Shown: positions 1 through 6,423 of the stretch, one piece after another
How positions within the stretch are numbered: position 1 is the first letter of the stretch
Layout: each line of letters opens with the position of its first letter
Assembly: GCA_030431355.1 (NCBI GenBank)
Contig: JAUIJG010000256.1
Span: 1 to 7,693 of the forward strand
Length of the DNA stretch: 7,693 nucleotides
DNA from: a bacterium
Lineage (GTDB): Bacteria; Cyanobacteriota; Vampirovibrionia; Obscuribacterales; Obscuribacteraceae
Reading direction: 5' to 3'
Translations under genes and position numbers: made by a program
Notes under the pieces: generated by a model
What the model saw: only the letters and a program-made list of their open reading frames with translations
The model's database searches: none
Told to the model about the DNA's origin: nothing

Positions 1-156
1 AATAGCTTCAAGGAACCAGCCATTAAGCCGATATGGGATCAATATCTTATCCACATAGTTCGGCAAACACACAGCTTATCAGAAAGTGAAGTCCTTAGTA
101 GCCAGGTTTCGTATTTACTTTACAAACTGAGCATCTTTGACAGGATTATTAAGTAG
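1..156 (+). CDS. C-terminal end of an unrecognised protein (5' truncated)
   Basis: Frame 1 is open from the first base to a TAG at 154-156, giving 51 residues that end in SIFDRIIK. The composition looks like a natural globular C-terminus, with mixed charged and aliphatic residues and an amphipathic last helix around YLLYKLSIFDRIIK. The rest of the gene lies upstream of the window, so no start or ribosome binding site can be seen. I do not recognise the family and assign no function. It converges on the acetyltransferase gene with only 13 bp between the two stop codons and no obvious terminator hairpin between them. The alternative is a chance open frame, which is possible at this length. Confidence 0.5.
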   Translation, partial: NSFKEPAIKPIWDQYLIHIVRQTHSLSESEVLSSQVSYLLYKLSIFDRIIK

Positions 157-169
157 TTTATATCTTCTA

Positions 170-1252
170 TCAGTTCGATTCTCTATCCGCTGGCGATGCA
201 TCGAAACGGCTGAGAAAAGGAACATTTACCGCAGGCGTACCGGGACCAAGATCAAGGTTTGGAATAGAAACCGTGTTCATCTTTTTCTTGGCCCGCAGCC
301 AATGCTCTCTCACCATCAAAGTAAATCTGCCGATGCGCTCAAACTCCAGACCTTCCAGGCATTCTATTAAGTTCTTCTGGAAATCATAGACCTTGAAAAC
401 AATGGTTCCTCTCATGCCCGCCTTCTTCATCGTGGTCAGAACAAATTTGACCACATCTTCGCACATGTGTTCCCAGCCTTGATTTACGTATATGTCTATG
501 TGAAAGTCGCCCTGGCTGTGGGCGCTGATTTTGGCTGCGCAGGGAATCACTCCCCGTTCGCTTTCATCCGCCACCCAGAACCATCGCTTTCTTCTCATCA
601 GTCGGCGAGTCATCTTTTCGAAAGTGTCGGCGTTCAGCTCAGGCACATAGTAATCGTCGGGAACGAGCTCAAAAATTCTTCTTACATCCTGGGGTAATAC
701 CGATTGATGCAGGTCGAAGAGCATCTCTTTGTCCGAAGGTTGCGCGATTCTGAATTTAGTAAGGAGATCTTCTTGCTGTGGAGGTTGGTAGTCCAGAGGA
801 ACCTGATAGTAAGTCGAGTTGCTGCATTTTCTAAACCCACAACTATGAAGCAACTGAAGACCGGCAGTATTCTCGTTGGCTATTTCGGAGATGAAATGGT
901 TGATCCCCTGGCCTCCGAATAGAGCGAGAACATATTTCAATAGCTCCTGACCAATACCTCTACCGCGATGGCTTTTGTGAACAACAAGCTGATTTATGCG
1001 CCAGCAGCCATTCGACTTGCCCAGGCTGTCTACCGAGATTAACCCGAGCACAACGCCATCATCCTTGGCAAGATAGACAGACGGGCCAACATGCAGGTTA
1101 CAGGGCAACCAGTGCTGCCAGAATTTCAGGCCGGAACTTATAATCCTCTCTTCCTGACAGAAGCTTTCATAGGGAACAGGGGCATCCTGATGCCGAAGTA
1201 TGGCTCGCACCTGGCCCTGGTCGGTTGTAAAAAATGGTTTGATCTTAATCAT
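170..1252 (-). CDS. GNAT family N-acetyltransferase, tandem GNAT domains
   Basis: This is a predicted cytoplasmic acetyl-CoA-dependent N-acetyltransferase of about 360 residues; the substrate is unknown. The N-terminal GNAT domain covers about residues 1-155. It shows the acetyl-CoA pyrophosphate-binding motif A as QLVVHKSHRGRGIGQELL (about residues 88-105), followed by the motif-B-like segment ENTAGLQLLHSCGF. The second half (about 165-320) has the same fold pattern, starting FRIAQPSDKEMLFDL and ending LEGLEFERIGRFTLMVREHW. It lacks the RGxG loop (IYVNQGWEHMCEDVVKF stands there), so it is probably a non-catalytic or diverged GNAT copy. A tail of about 40 residues rich in Pro, Asp and Ser looks disordered. 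I chose the ATG at 1252 because the product then begins MIKIKPF, as GNAT proteins commonly do; an in-frame GTG at 1264 would add four residues. Neither start has a strong Shine-Dalgarno sequence. The gene is divergent from smpB. Confidence 0.87.
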   Translation of the reverse strand: MIKIKPFFTTDQGQVRAILRHQDAPVPYESFCQEERIISSGLKFWQHWLPCNLHVGPSVYLAKDDGVVLGLISVDSLGKSNGCWRINQLVVHKSHRGRGIGQELLKYVLALFGGQGINHFISEIANENTAGLQLLHSCGFRKCSNSTYYQVPLDYQPPQQEDLLTKFRIAQPSDKEMLFDLHQSVLPQDVRRIFELVPDDYYVPELNADTFEKMTRRLMRRKRWFWVADESERGVIPCAAKISAHSQGDFHIDIYVNQGWEHMCEDVVKFVLTTMKKAGMRGTIVFKVYDFQKNLIECLEGLEFERIGRFTLMVREHWLRAKKKMNTVSIPNLDLGPGTPAVNVPFLSRFDASPADRESN

Positions 1253-1297
1253 CCTGAATGACACCGGTGAGGATGGTTACTTCCAAGGTAAACGATT

Positions 1298-1326
1298 TAA
1301 ATAGCTGCTTCAATTCGACTTGCCAA
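1298..1326 (-). promoter_or_regulatory. Candidate sigma-70-type promoter for the GNAT gene
   Basis: On the minus strand, TTGGCA (1321-1326, five of six matches to TTGACA) is followed after 17 bp by TATTTA (1298-1303), a poor -10 with three of six matches. Transcription would start about 40 bp upstream of the ATG at 1252. The spacing is ideal but the -10 is weak, so this is only a candidate. Confidence 0.25.
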
Positions 1327-1413
1327 GTAATTTGATAGTACTCTTATTTTATAGATTCCCGGAACATAAGTCATTTACACGGTTTATACTGTCATACACT
1401 GCTTCAAATTCGA
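1305..1413. repeat. Two copies of CTGCTTCAA(A)TTCGA in the divergent promoter region
   Basis: CTGCTTCAATTCGA at 1305-1318 recurs as CTGCTTCAAATTCGA at 1399-1413, the same 14 bases with one inserted A, in direct orientation and 94 bp apart. The first copy lies in the spacer of the candidate GNAT promoter, and the second covers the -35 of the candidate smpB promoter. This placement would suit operator sites for a regulator of both genes. That is inference; chance or a decayed duplication is also possible. Confidence 0.35.
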
Positions 1414-1431
1414 TCAGCCCGGTTCTATATA
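1403..1431 (+). promoter_or_regulatory. Candidate promoter for smpB
   Basis: TTCAAA (1403-1408, four of six matches to the -35 consensus) and TATATA (1426-1431, four of six matches to the -10) are separated by 17 bp. A start site near 1438 would give a leader of about 35 nt carrying the smpB Shine-Dalgarno sequence. A second possible -10, TATACT at 1385-1390, has no good -35 partner. Confidence 0.35.
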
Positions 1432-1472
1432 TAGGTACAACTCGGTTTGGTTACTTCTTCCTGGAGTGAGAT

Positions 1473-1973
1473 ATGGCGAAGAAGAAAGAAAACACAGATA
1501 AGAATTCAGCGGGGAAAGAGAATGCCCGTCGTGTGGTTGCGGACAATCGCCGGGCCAGGCACGAGTACCATGTGCTGGATTCGATTGAGTGCGGTATCGA
1601 GCTTTTCGGTACCGAGGTTAAATCTATCAGAAATGGTCAGGCTAACCTGAAAGACAGTCACGCTCGTATAGAAGATGGAGAGGTGTTTCTCTATAACAGC
1701 CATATATCTCCCTATGATCATGGCAATCGATTTAATCATGAGCCTACCCGGAAACGCCGATTATTACTGAATAAGAAAGAGATTCAGAAACTGAAATCTA
1801 AAATTCAGGAAAAAGGTCTCACTCTTATACCGCTTAAGCTATACTTCAAGACCAACTGGGTTAAAGTCGAACTCGGCCTCTGTAAAGGCAAAAAGCTTTA
1901 CGACAAAAGGGAAGATATTGCCAAACGCGATACCCAGAGACAGCTTGAAAGAGTTATCAAATCGAATCGTTGA
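1473..1973 (+). CDS. smpB: SsrA-binding protein SmpB
   Basis: SmpB binds the tRNA-like end of tmRNA (ssrA) and brings it to stalled ribosomes for trans-translation and tagging of incomplete peptides. The 166-residue product is close to the usual length of about 150-160, with a slightly longer charged N-terminus (MAKKKENTDKNSAGKENARR). Hallmark blocks appear in order: NRRARHEYHVLDSIECGIEL, GTEVKSIRNGQANLKDS, GEVFLYNSHISPY, NHEPTRKRRLLLNKKEI, TLIPLKLYFK, VKVELGLCKGKKLYDKRE. The basic C-terminal tail, which enters the ribosomal A site and mRNA channel in known SmpB proteins, is present and intact. The start has a clear GGAG at 1463-1466, six bases before the ATG. The ssrA gene itself is not in the window. 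The exported hydrolase gene follows closely and may be co-transcribed. Confidence 0.97.
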   Translation: MAKKKENTDKNSAGKENARRVVADNRRARHEYHVLDSIECGIELFGTEVKSIRNGQANLKDSHARIEDGEVFLYNSHISPYDHGNRFNHEPTRKRRLLLNKKEIQKLKSKIQEKGLTLIPLKLYFKTNWVKVELGLCKGKKLYDKREDIAKRDTQRQLERVIKSNR

Positions 1974-2018
1974 GTGTTTGAATTTCAAAATAGAGATCGG
2001 GAGTTTTTTAGAATTCAT

Positions 2019-4526
2019 ATGTTAAAGACGAATGCTGTGCTTCTTTTCGCTCGCATGGAAAAGGCAAAATTTCAGATTTTGTTGTTGTCTTTCGTGATAT
2101 TACATTCAATGCTATATGTGATGCCCGCATTTTCGGAAGAGAAGGCCAGTCCCCTGGCAATCTATAAGAGTAAGTTTAATGCTGCCACTTACCAGGATCA
2201 GCATCTTGGAACGTTTGAGGCAGACTATAGCGAATTTAAGCGCAACCTTGCTTCGGCCAATGTTCGCTATGATGAAATCGGCGATGCCTTGGTGGCGGAA
2301 GGGAAAGCAAAACTCTCGAAGTACAAACTTATCGTGGTACCCCTGGTGGTGGATCTTCCTGCCGATGCCGTCAATGGATTGAAAGAATATTTCACCGCGG
2401 GAGGCAAGCTGGTTCTGACAGACGGTGGTGGCAAGCAGCAACCTGGGGCTGTTTCGCTGGTATCGCTTCTCGGAGTGACTGTGGGGAATCAGGTCACGTT
2501 CAAAGAGCCTGCCAAACTGGCCTGGGTCGACACTCCCTTGCCGATCCATGAAGATTTCGCTGTAGGGACTCAGATTGCGGACATCAAACCCGCCAATGAC
2601 ACCAGGGTGCTCGCACGCTGGGAAATAGGCGCTGCCGGAGCAGAGGGCAGCAAAAAGCTGCCGGCAATTGTTAGAAGAGGAAATGGAGCCTATTTGACCT
2701 GGGTTCCAGGAGTGCAGGGCGATTTGACTTCGAACGCGCGCTTTATCTCAATGGCTCTTGATGAGCTTTCTCCTGGAATTACCCAGGAAGCCGTTGTGCA
2801 GATTAGCTTTGCCGAATACCAGAACATCAAGAGTGAGCTTGAGTATCTGACCAGGAGAACTGAAGAGTCAATAAAAACTGCTGCCCAGGCGGAATTCGCA
2901 GTCTCTACTAGCGTGATCAAGCAAAATTTTGAGCAGGCGAGACATAACGTAGAAGAGTTTCATAAAGCTTATAAAGAGAGACGTTTTCAGGTAGCTGATG
3001 AGCATTTGAATCGAGCCAGACATCTTTTTGCTCTGGCGTTTGCTCAGTCCATGCCTGTCAGGGCCGTTGAAGCTCGCTCTATCTGGCTGGATAGAGGAAC
3101 CATTGTCTCCACTAAAAGTCCGGAAGGGATGGTAAAGCTTTTCGAGCGCTTGAAGCGTTCCGGAATCAACGTGGTTTATTTTGAGACGAATAATGCCGGA
3201 TTTACCATGTATCCGAGCAAATTCACCGAGCAAAATCCGGAAACTCTAGGCTGGAGTCCTCTTGGAGTGGCGGTTCAAGAGGCTCGCAAACACGGAATGG
3301 AGATTCATCCCTGGCTGTGGATCTACAATGTCGGTAACACTCGCCACAATCCAATCATCAATAAACCAGGTGATTATCCAGGTCCTGTATTGAGCCGATA
3401 TGACTTCAATTGGGCCATGGCCTCTCAGACCGGCGCCCTTCTTCCACCCAGGCAGAGCGAATTCTGGCTGGATCCAAGCAATCAAAAATGCCGCGAATAC
3501 ATCAAGTCTCTTATAACAGAAGTTATCTCCAACTTTGATGTGGACGGAATTCAGCTTGATTATATTCGCTATCCTTTCAACAATCGTGGCTCAGAGATGG
3601 GCTTCAACTGGCATTCTCGCGTGAAGTTCGAGCAGCAAACAGGACTTTCGCTGGACAACCTGAATGATGAGACCAGGGAGCTTTTTGTCGCCTGGAAAGT
3701 TCAGCAGGTGAACGAGATGGTGAAAGAGATTTCTCAAATGGTTCGGGCAAAGCAACCACGGCTGCGAATCTCCGCTGCGGTCTATGCTTTTCCTCGACGG
3801 ATGAGAGTGAATGCAATTCAGCAAGAGTGGGAAACATGGGTCGCCAACGGTTGGGTGGACACTCTCAATCCGATGACCTACGCCAACAATGCTAAGAAGC
3901 TTTCGATAATGGCTGATTTTGTCAGGGAATCGACTTCGGATAAAGCGCTTGTCTTTCCTGGTCTCGCCATTATGAGAGTTGATACTGCTGGATTGATCGA
4001 ACAACTTGATACCGCTAGAGCTACCGGTACGCTGGGTACTACTATTTTCGCTTATGCCCATCTTGACGATAAAAAGTTGAAAGTACTTGAGGTTGGACCT
4101 TACAGAAAGAAAACTTTGCTGACGCCCCAGTCGGAGCCAATTAGAGCTAGCCGTTTCCTGGTGGACGACTTCGCTGCCATGGTCAATCGTTATCTTCATG
4201 ATCCAGACACCCATATTCTTTCTGATACAGCAAGCACGAACGACGTGATTGCCCAAATAGAGACGCTCCAAGAAAATATGCATGCTCTGGCTCCTGGCTC
4301 ATCAAGTCAAAAACTGGACAAGGTGAGAGAGGATGTCTCTCATTTGCATACTACAGTGAAAGAGTGGCTAAGGCTGGAAGCTTTTATCCAGCGGGGATTT
4401 AGAGCTCAATACATTGTGAATTACCTGTCTCAGGTTGAGGCGATTCTTTCTTATGCTTCTCATCGGGCTAGAATCGACAGCAACTTACCTAACCCAAATA
4501 GCAATATGTCCGCTATGGCAAAGTAA
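2019..4526 (+). CDS. Exported family-10-like glycosyl hydrolase (GHL10/DUF187 type)
   Basis: This is a predicted secreted or periplasmic carbohydrate-active enzyme of about 835 residues; the substrate is unknown, with envelope or extracellular polysaccharide plausible. A signal peptide covers about residues 13-39 (MEKAKF, hydrophobic core, then PAFS before EEK). Residues about 50-250 resemble a class-I glutamine-amidotransferase-like or ThuA-like domain (YDEIGDALVAEGKAKLSKYK, then LKEYFTAGGKLVLTDGGG). A helical, probably coiled-coil linker spans about 265-345. The TIM-barrel hydrolase-like domain spans about 350-690, with EARSIWLDRG, HPWLWIYNVGN, VDGIQLDYIRYP (about 508-519, carrying the likely active-site Asp) and NPMTYA. 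A further helical region covers about 710-815. Start choice is uncertain. ATG 2019 has a distant GGGAG; ATG 2055 gives the cleanest signal peptide but no Shine-Dalgarno; GTG 1974 abuts the smpB stop. All are in frame. Related families such as GHL/DUF4015 cannot be excluded. Confidence 0.85.
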   Translation: MLKTNAVLLFARMEKAKFQILLLSFVILHSMLYVMPAFSEEKASPLAIYKSKFNAATYQDQHLGTFEADYSEFKRNLASANVRYDEIGDALVAEGKAKLSKYKLIVVPLVVDLPADAVNGLKEYFTAGGKLVLTDGGGKQQPGAVSLVSLLGVTVGNQVTFKEPAKLAWVDTPLPIHEDFAVGTQIADIKPANDTRVLARWEIGAAGAEGSKKLPAIVRRGNGAYLTWVPGVQGDLTSNARFISMALDELSPGITQEAVVQISFAEYQNIKSELEYLTRRTEESIKTAAQAEFAVSTSVIKQNFEQARHNVEEFHKAYKERRFQVADEHLNRARHLFALAFAQSMPVRAVEARSIWLDRGTIVSTKSPEGMVKLFERLKRSGINVVYFETNNAGFTMYPSKFTEQNPETLGWSPLGVAVQEARKHGMEIHPWLWIYNVGNTRHNPIINKPGDYPGPVLSRYDFNWAMASQTGALLPPRQSEFWLDPSNQKCREYIKSLITEVISNFDVDGIQLDYIRYPFNNRGSEMGFNWHSRVKFEQQTGLSLDNLNDETRELFVAWKVQQVNEMVKEISQMVRAKQPRLRISAAVYAFPRRMRVNAIQQEWETWVANGWVDTLNPMTYANNAKKLSIMADFVRESTSDKALVFPGLAIMRVDTAGLIEQLDTARATGTLGTTIFAYAHLDDKKLKVLEVGPYRKKTLLTPQSEPIRASRFLVDDFAAMVNRYLHDPDTHILSDTASTNDVIAQIETLQENMHALAPGSSSQKLDKVREDVSHLHTTVKEWLRLEAFIQRGFRAQYIVNYLSQVEAILSYASHRARIDSNLPNPNSNMSAMAK

Positions 4527-4587
4527 CTGTGACTGTGCACTTTCTTCGCCTTTATCCGGAAGCAAAATCGAAAGGTATTTCGACAAA

Positions 4588-4611
4588 AGTTATTCCGAAT
4601 TCGGAATAACT
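4588..4611. terminator. Perfect 24-bp palindrome between convergent genes, probable terminator
   Basis: AGTTATTCCGAA is followed directly by its exact reverse complement TTCGGAATAACT. As RNA it can form about ten base pairs with a four-base AAUU loop. It lies between the stop of the hydrolase gene (4526) and that of the convergent RDD gene (4701). Read on the minus strand, the stem runs into a short T tract (ACTTTTG), which fits a rho-independent terminator for the RDD gene. On the plus strand no T tract follows, so termination of the hydrolase transcript there would be weaker. A dimeric protein-binding site is the alternative. Confidence 0.55.
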
Positions 4612-4700
4612 CTGAACTCAAATAAGTCTCTTTTGGGGTTTCTAAGTATCCGAAAATTAAGGAGCTAATCCTCAGAGTTCGATACTGGCTGTTCAGAAAG

Positions 4701-5159
4701 CTATTTACTCTTTATCACAACCAGAGTGTCAGCGATGATGTCGTGTAGCGCTTGTCTTTGGGCTGTAAAGTCACAGATTACGAATCCTAGTCCCAGCAAA
4801 AATCCGGAAAGGACTTTACTGAAGAGTCTTGCCAGTGAACGGAATACTCCAATCCGATTACCTTTCATGTCAGTAACTTTCAGGTTCAGAAAAGCCTTCC
4901 CAGGAGTTGCTTCCAGATTCGAGATTTCAAATCCCACGAAGTAAGTGATGAAGGTCAATAACCCTATGACGGCACCTGAGTATTTGTAGATCTGGTTTAC
5001 TAGTTCTTTGTCGCTCAGAAAAAGACCCACGGTCAGGCTTAAGAAAATAGCTGCTACCAGCGCAATAAAGCAGCTGGTAAGGACCACGAGAATTAAGTCA
5101 ATCATCCATGCCTGGAGTCTTCTCCATAGTCCGGCATAAACAATGTTCTTTTTCTCCAT
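4701..5159 (-). CDS. RDD family integral membrane protein
   Basis: This is a small multi-pass membrane protein of 152 residues with the RDD domain; the function of these proteins is generally unclear, with transport or ion-related roles proposed. It shows the family's opening signature GLWRRLQAWMIDLIL (Arg 13/14 and Asp 21), a first membrane hairpin at about 18-48, a second hydrophobic segment at about 62-79, and the typical EATPGKAFLNLKVTDMKGNRI loop ahead of a third at about 110-129. It ends with the familiar QALHDIIADTLVV block. The length fits a stand-alone RDD protein. The ATG at 5159 has no Shine-Dalgarno at normal distance; AAGG lies about 18 bases upstream and a small inverted repeat sits right before the start. 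It is convergent with the hydrolase gene and divergent from the next gene. Confidence 0.9.
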   Translation of the reverse strand: MEKKNIVYAGLWRRLQAWMIDLILVVLTSCFIALVAAIFLSLTVGLFLSDKELVNQIYKYSGAVIGLLTFITYFVGFEISNLEATPGKAFLNLKVTDMKGNRIGVFRSLARLFSKVLSGFLLGLGFVICDFTAQRQALHDIIADTLVVIKSK

Positions 5160-5160
5160 G

Positions 5161-5175
5161 GATGTATTTTACATC
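5161..5175. repeat. Short inverted repeat immediately before the RDD start codon
   Basis: GATGTA and TACATC flank a TTT spacer, forming a perfect 6-bp inverted repeat that ends one base before the RDD start codon. On the minus strand its centre reads GTAAAATAC, which includes a possible -10 (TAAAAT) about one turn from the ATG. It could be an operator, a hairpin affecting initiation or part of a promoter for a leaderless message; at six base pairs it could also be chance. Confidence 0.3.
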
Positions 5176-5309
5176 AGCCTTATTTCATCCTGACCGGTTA
5201 AATCTTGTTTCGAAAGGAGCATAGAGCCGTTTTTTCCTTACTTTTTGGGGAAAGTTGAAAATGGTATCCAAGATTCAAAATTCAGTTTCCTTTGAGGCGG
5301 TAGTTAGCT

Positions 5310-6095
5310 ATGGGCACTAAAGAGAAGGTTCAGATTTGCTTGCTTGTGTTTGCCCTGGTTGCCCTGGTACCGGAGTTGTTATCACTGGGCTATTCGAGAA
5401 TCAGCTGGCAGGAGTATAGCGATCGAGGCAGGCAACTAATCACCTTTGGCGACCCTGAGGAAGCCATTCGGTATTTTGAGACAGAATCGCGGGAGACGTT
5501 TAAGACATTCGGACCAAAGAGCCCACAATATGTGGCTACCCTTGAAGGGTTGTCCATGGCGATGAAGAAGGATAAGCTCTATCAAGGTTCCGAGGAGAAG
5601 TTGAATAAAGCCATAGGGATAATGCAATCAAGCTTTTTCAAAGACCGTCAGAAAATCATCCATCTCTTAAATTTAAAGGTGTCGCTTCTAGAGGAGCAGG
5701 CAGGTAAATCCCGGGATATATCTATGGCTCGGCATGAGATAGAGAGTCTAAATGCCTGGTGGCAATGGTTTTGGACAGGCTTCTTCATCGCTTTTGTGAC
5801 GGAAGGGCTTTATATGGCCAATGTCATAGCCAGACCTGGAGATCTTGAACTAGCCCATCTGAAAGTTGACCATGCCTATCTTTATGCCTTTTCGGTAGTG
5901 GTTGCAACTGCCACTATGACAAAAGGGTTATTGATGTGGGGGCATATGACCTGGCTCCAGGCAATGTTTGCCGGACCTGGTGTGAGCTTATCGCTTCTTC
6001 CCCTTGTATTCGGAATTGTGATGGCTTTTTCCCAGGTATTGGTTCGAGAGGATGCTTTGAGTCATTTGAAGCCGAGTCAACAAGCCAATCGATAG
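5310..6095 (+). CDS. Unrecognised membrane protein with a TPR-like helical domain
   Basis: The 261-residue product matches no family I can name. Residues about 7-27 form an N-terminal membrane helix or uncleaved signal anchor. Residues about 30-148 are soluble and helical. Within them, GRQLITFGDPEEAIRYFETE and the stretch to about 108 (SPQYVATLEGLSMAMKKDKL, then EEKLNKAIGIMQSSF) have the spacing of two degenerate TPR units. The C-terminal part has three further hydrophobic segments at about 151-171, 189-208 and 216-241, around a short polar loop (RPGDLELAHLKVDHAY). A plausible topology is a TPR-like domain held by helices on both sides, suggesting protein-protein interaction at the membrane. 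The GAGGCGG at 5294-5300 precedes the ATG by about nine bases, supporting this start. It is divergent from the RDD gene and followed by the repeat array. Confidence 0.75.
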   Translation: MGTKEKVQICLLVFALVALVPELLSLGYSRISWQEYSDRGRQLITFGDPEEAIRYFETESRETFKTFGPKSPQYVATLEGLSMAMKKDKLYQGSEEKLNKAIGIMQSSFFKDRQKIIHLLNLKVSLLEEQAGKSRDISMARHEIESLNAWWQWFWTGFFIAFVTEGLYMANVIARPGDLELAHLKVDHAYLYAFSVVVATATMTKGLLMWGHMTWLQAMFAGPGVSLSLLPLVFGIVMAFSQVLVREDALSHLKPSQQANR

Positions 6096-6131
6096 AAGAC
6101 TCATATTTGTCCATCTGTTTGCTTCTGCATA

Positions 6132-6254
6132 GCACTCGATTTTTATGCGCTACAGAGCACTCCATTTATTTGCGCAGCATGGCACTCTTTGTAATTCTGC
6201 TGGCACTCTTTGTAATTCTGCTGGCACTCCATTGATAAGTACCGCATAGCGCCC
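6132..6254 (+). repeat. Degenerate direct-repeat array with GCACTC core
   Basis: Five exact GCACTC cores start at 6132, 6157, 6182, 6203 and 6224, so their spacings are 25, 25, 21 and 21 bp. A degraded sixth core, GCGCCC, starts at 6249, again 25 bp on. The two 21-bp units (6182-6202 and 6203-6223) are identical. The 25-bp units are diverged but share GCACTC, an AT-rich stretch and then usually TGCGC with CA further on. The array fills much of the 328-bp gap between the membrane protein gene and the nucleotidyltransferase gene; no other feature was recognised in that gap except the candidate promoter at its right end. Possible roles are a multi-site protein-binding region or a recently expanded tandem repeat. 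Confidence 0.75.
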
Positions 6255-6362
6255 TTACCTGCTCCAGGGGAAGTCCTGGTATTTGCTCGACAGTTCGCTA
6301 CATTTGTTAGTGTCCGCGCGCTGTGATTAAAAGTTGGATGTCAGTAGTCCGATTAATACACT

Positions 6363-6391
6363 TTGATAGACCAGTCTGTAAAATCGATAAC
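6363..6391 (+). promoter_or_regulatory. Candidate promoter for the nucleotidyltransferase operon
   Basis: TTGATA (6363-6368, five of six matches to the -35 consensus) and GATAAC (6386-6391, four of six matches to the -10) are separated by 17 bp. Transcription would start near 6398, giving a leader of about 26 nt with the AGGGG ribosome binding site. It lies about 110 bp downstream of the GCACTC array, so the array would be upstream of, not within, this promoter. Confidence 0.4.
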
Positions 6392-6423
6392 TTGAGACAT
6401 GCGCGCAAACAGGGGCACAAAAC

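Noticed and set aside
1265..1472. Possible tmRNA (ssrA) or small RNA next to smpB
   Set aside because: No tRNA-like acceptor with CCA, no tag-peptide frame and no strong stems are visible; only promoter-like elements and the repeated motif are present.
3591..4283. A 230-codon minus-strand open frame inside the hydrolase gene
   Set aside because: It is antisense to a well-supported coding region, has shadow-like composition rich in His, Ser and Arg, and matches no family.
4608..4679. AACTCTGA and TCAGAGTT as a long-range inverted repeat near the RDD stop
   Set aside because: Eight-base arms 56 bp apart are expected by chance at this scale, and one arm is part of the 24-bp palindrome.
5936..6235. 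A 99-codon plus-strand open frame overlapping the end of the membrane protein gene and the repeat array
   Set aside because: Most of it is an out-of-frame shadow of the 5310-6095 gene, with Cys- and Ser-rich composition; only its last 18 codons have any interest and these are discussed as a micro-ORF.
6132..6254. CRISPR array
   Set aside because: The repeated core is only six bases, unit spacing is 21-25 bp, and there are no unique spacers between conserved repeats and no cas genes.
6264..6279. CCAGG-GGAAGT-CCTGG inverted repeat as a terminator for the membrane protein gene
   Set aside because: The stem is only five base pairs and no T tract follows, so it does not qualify as a rho-independent terminator.
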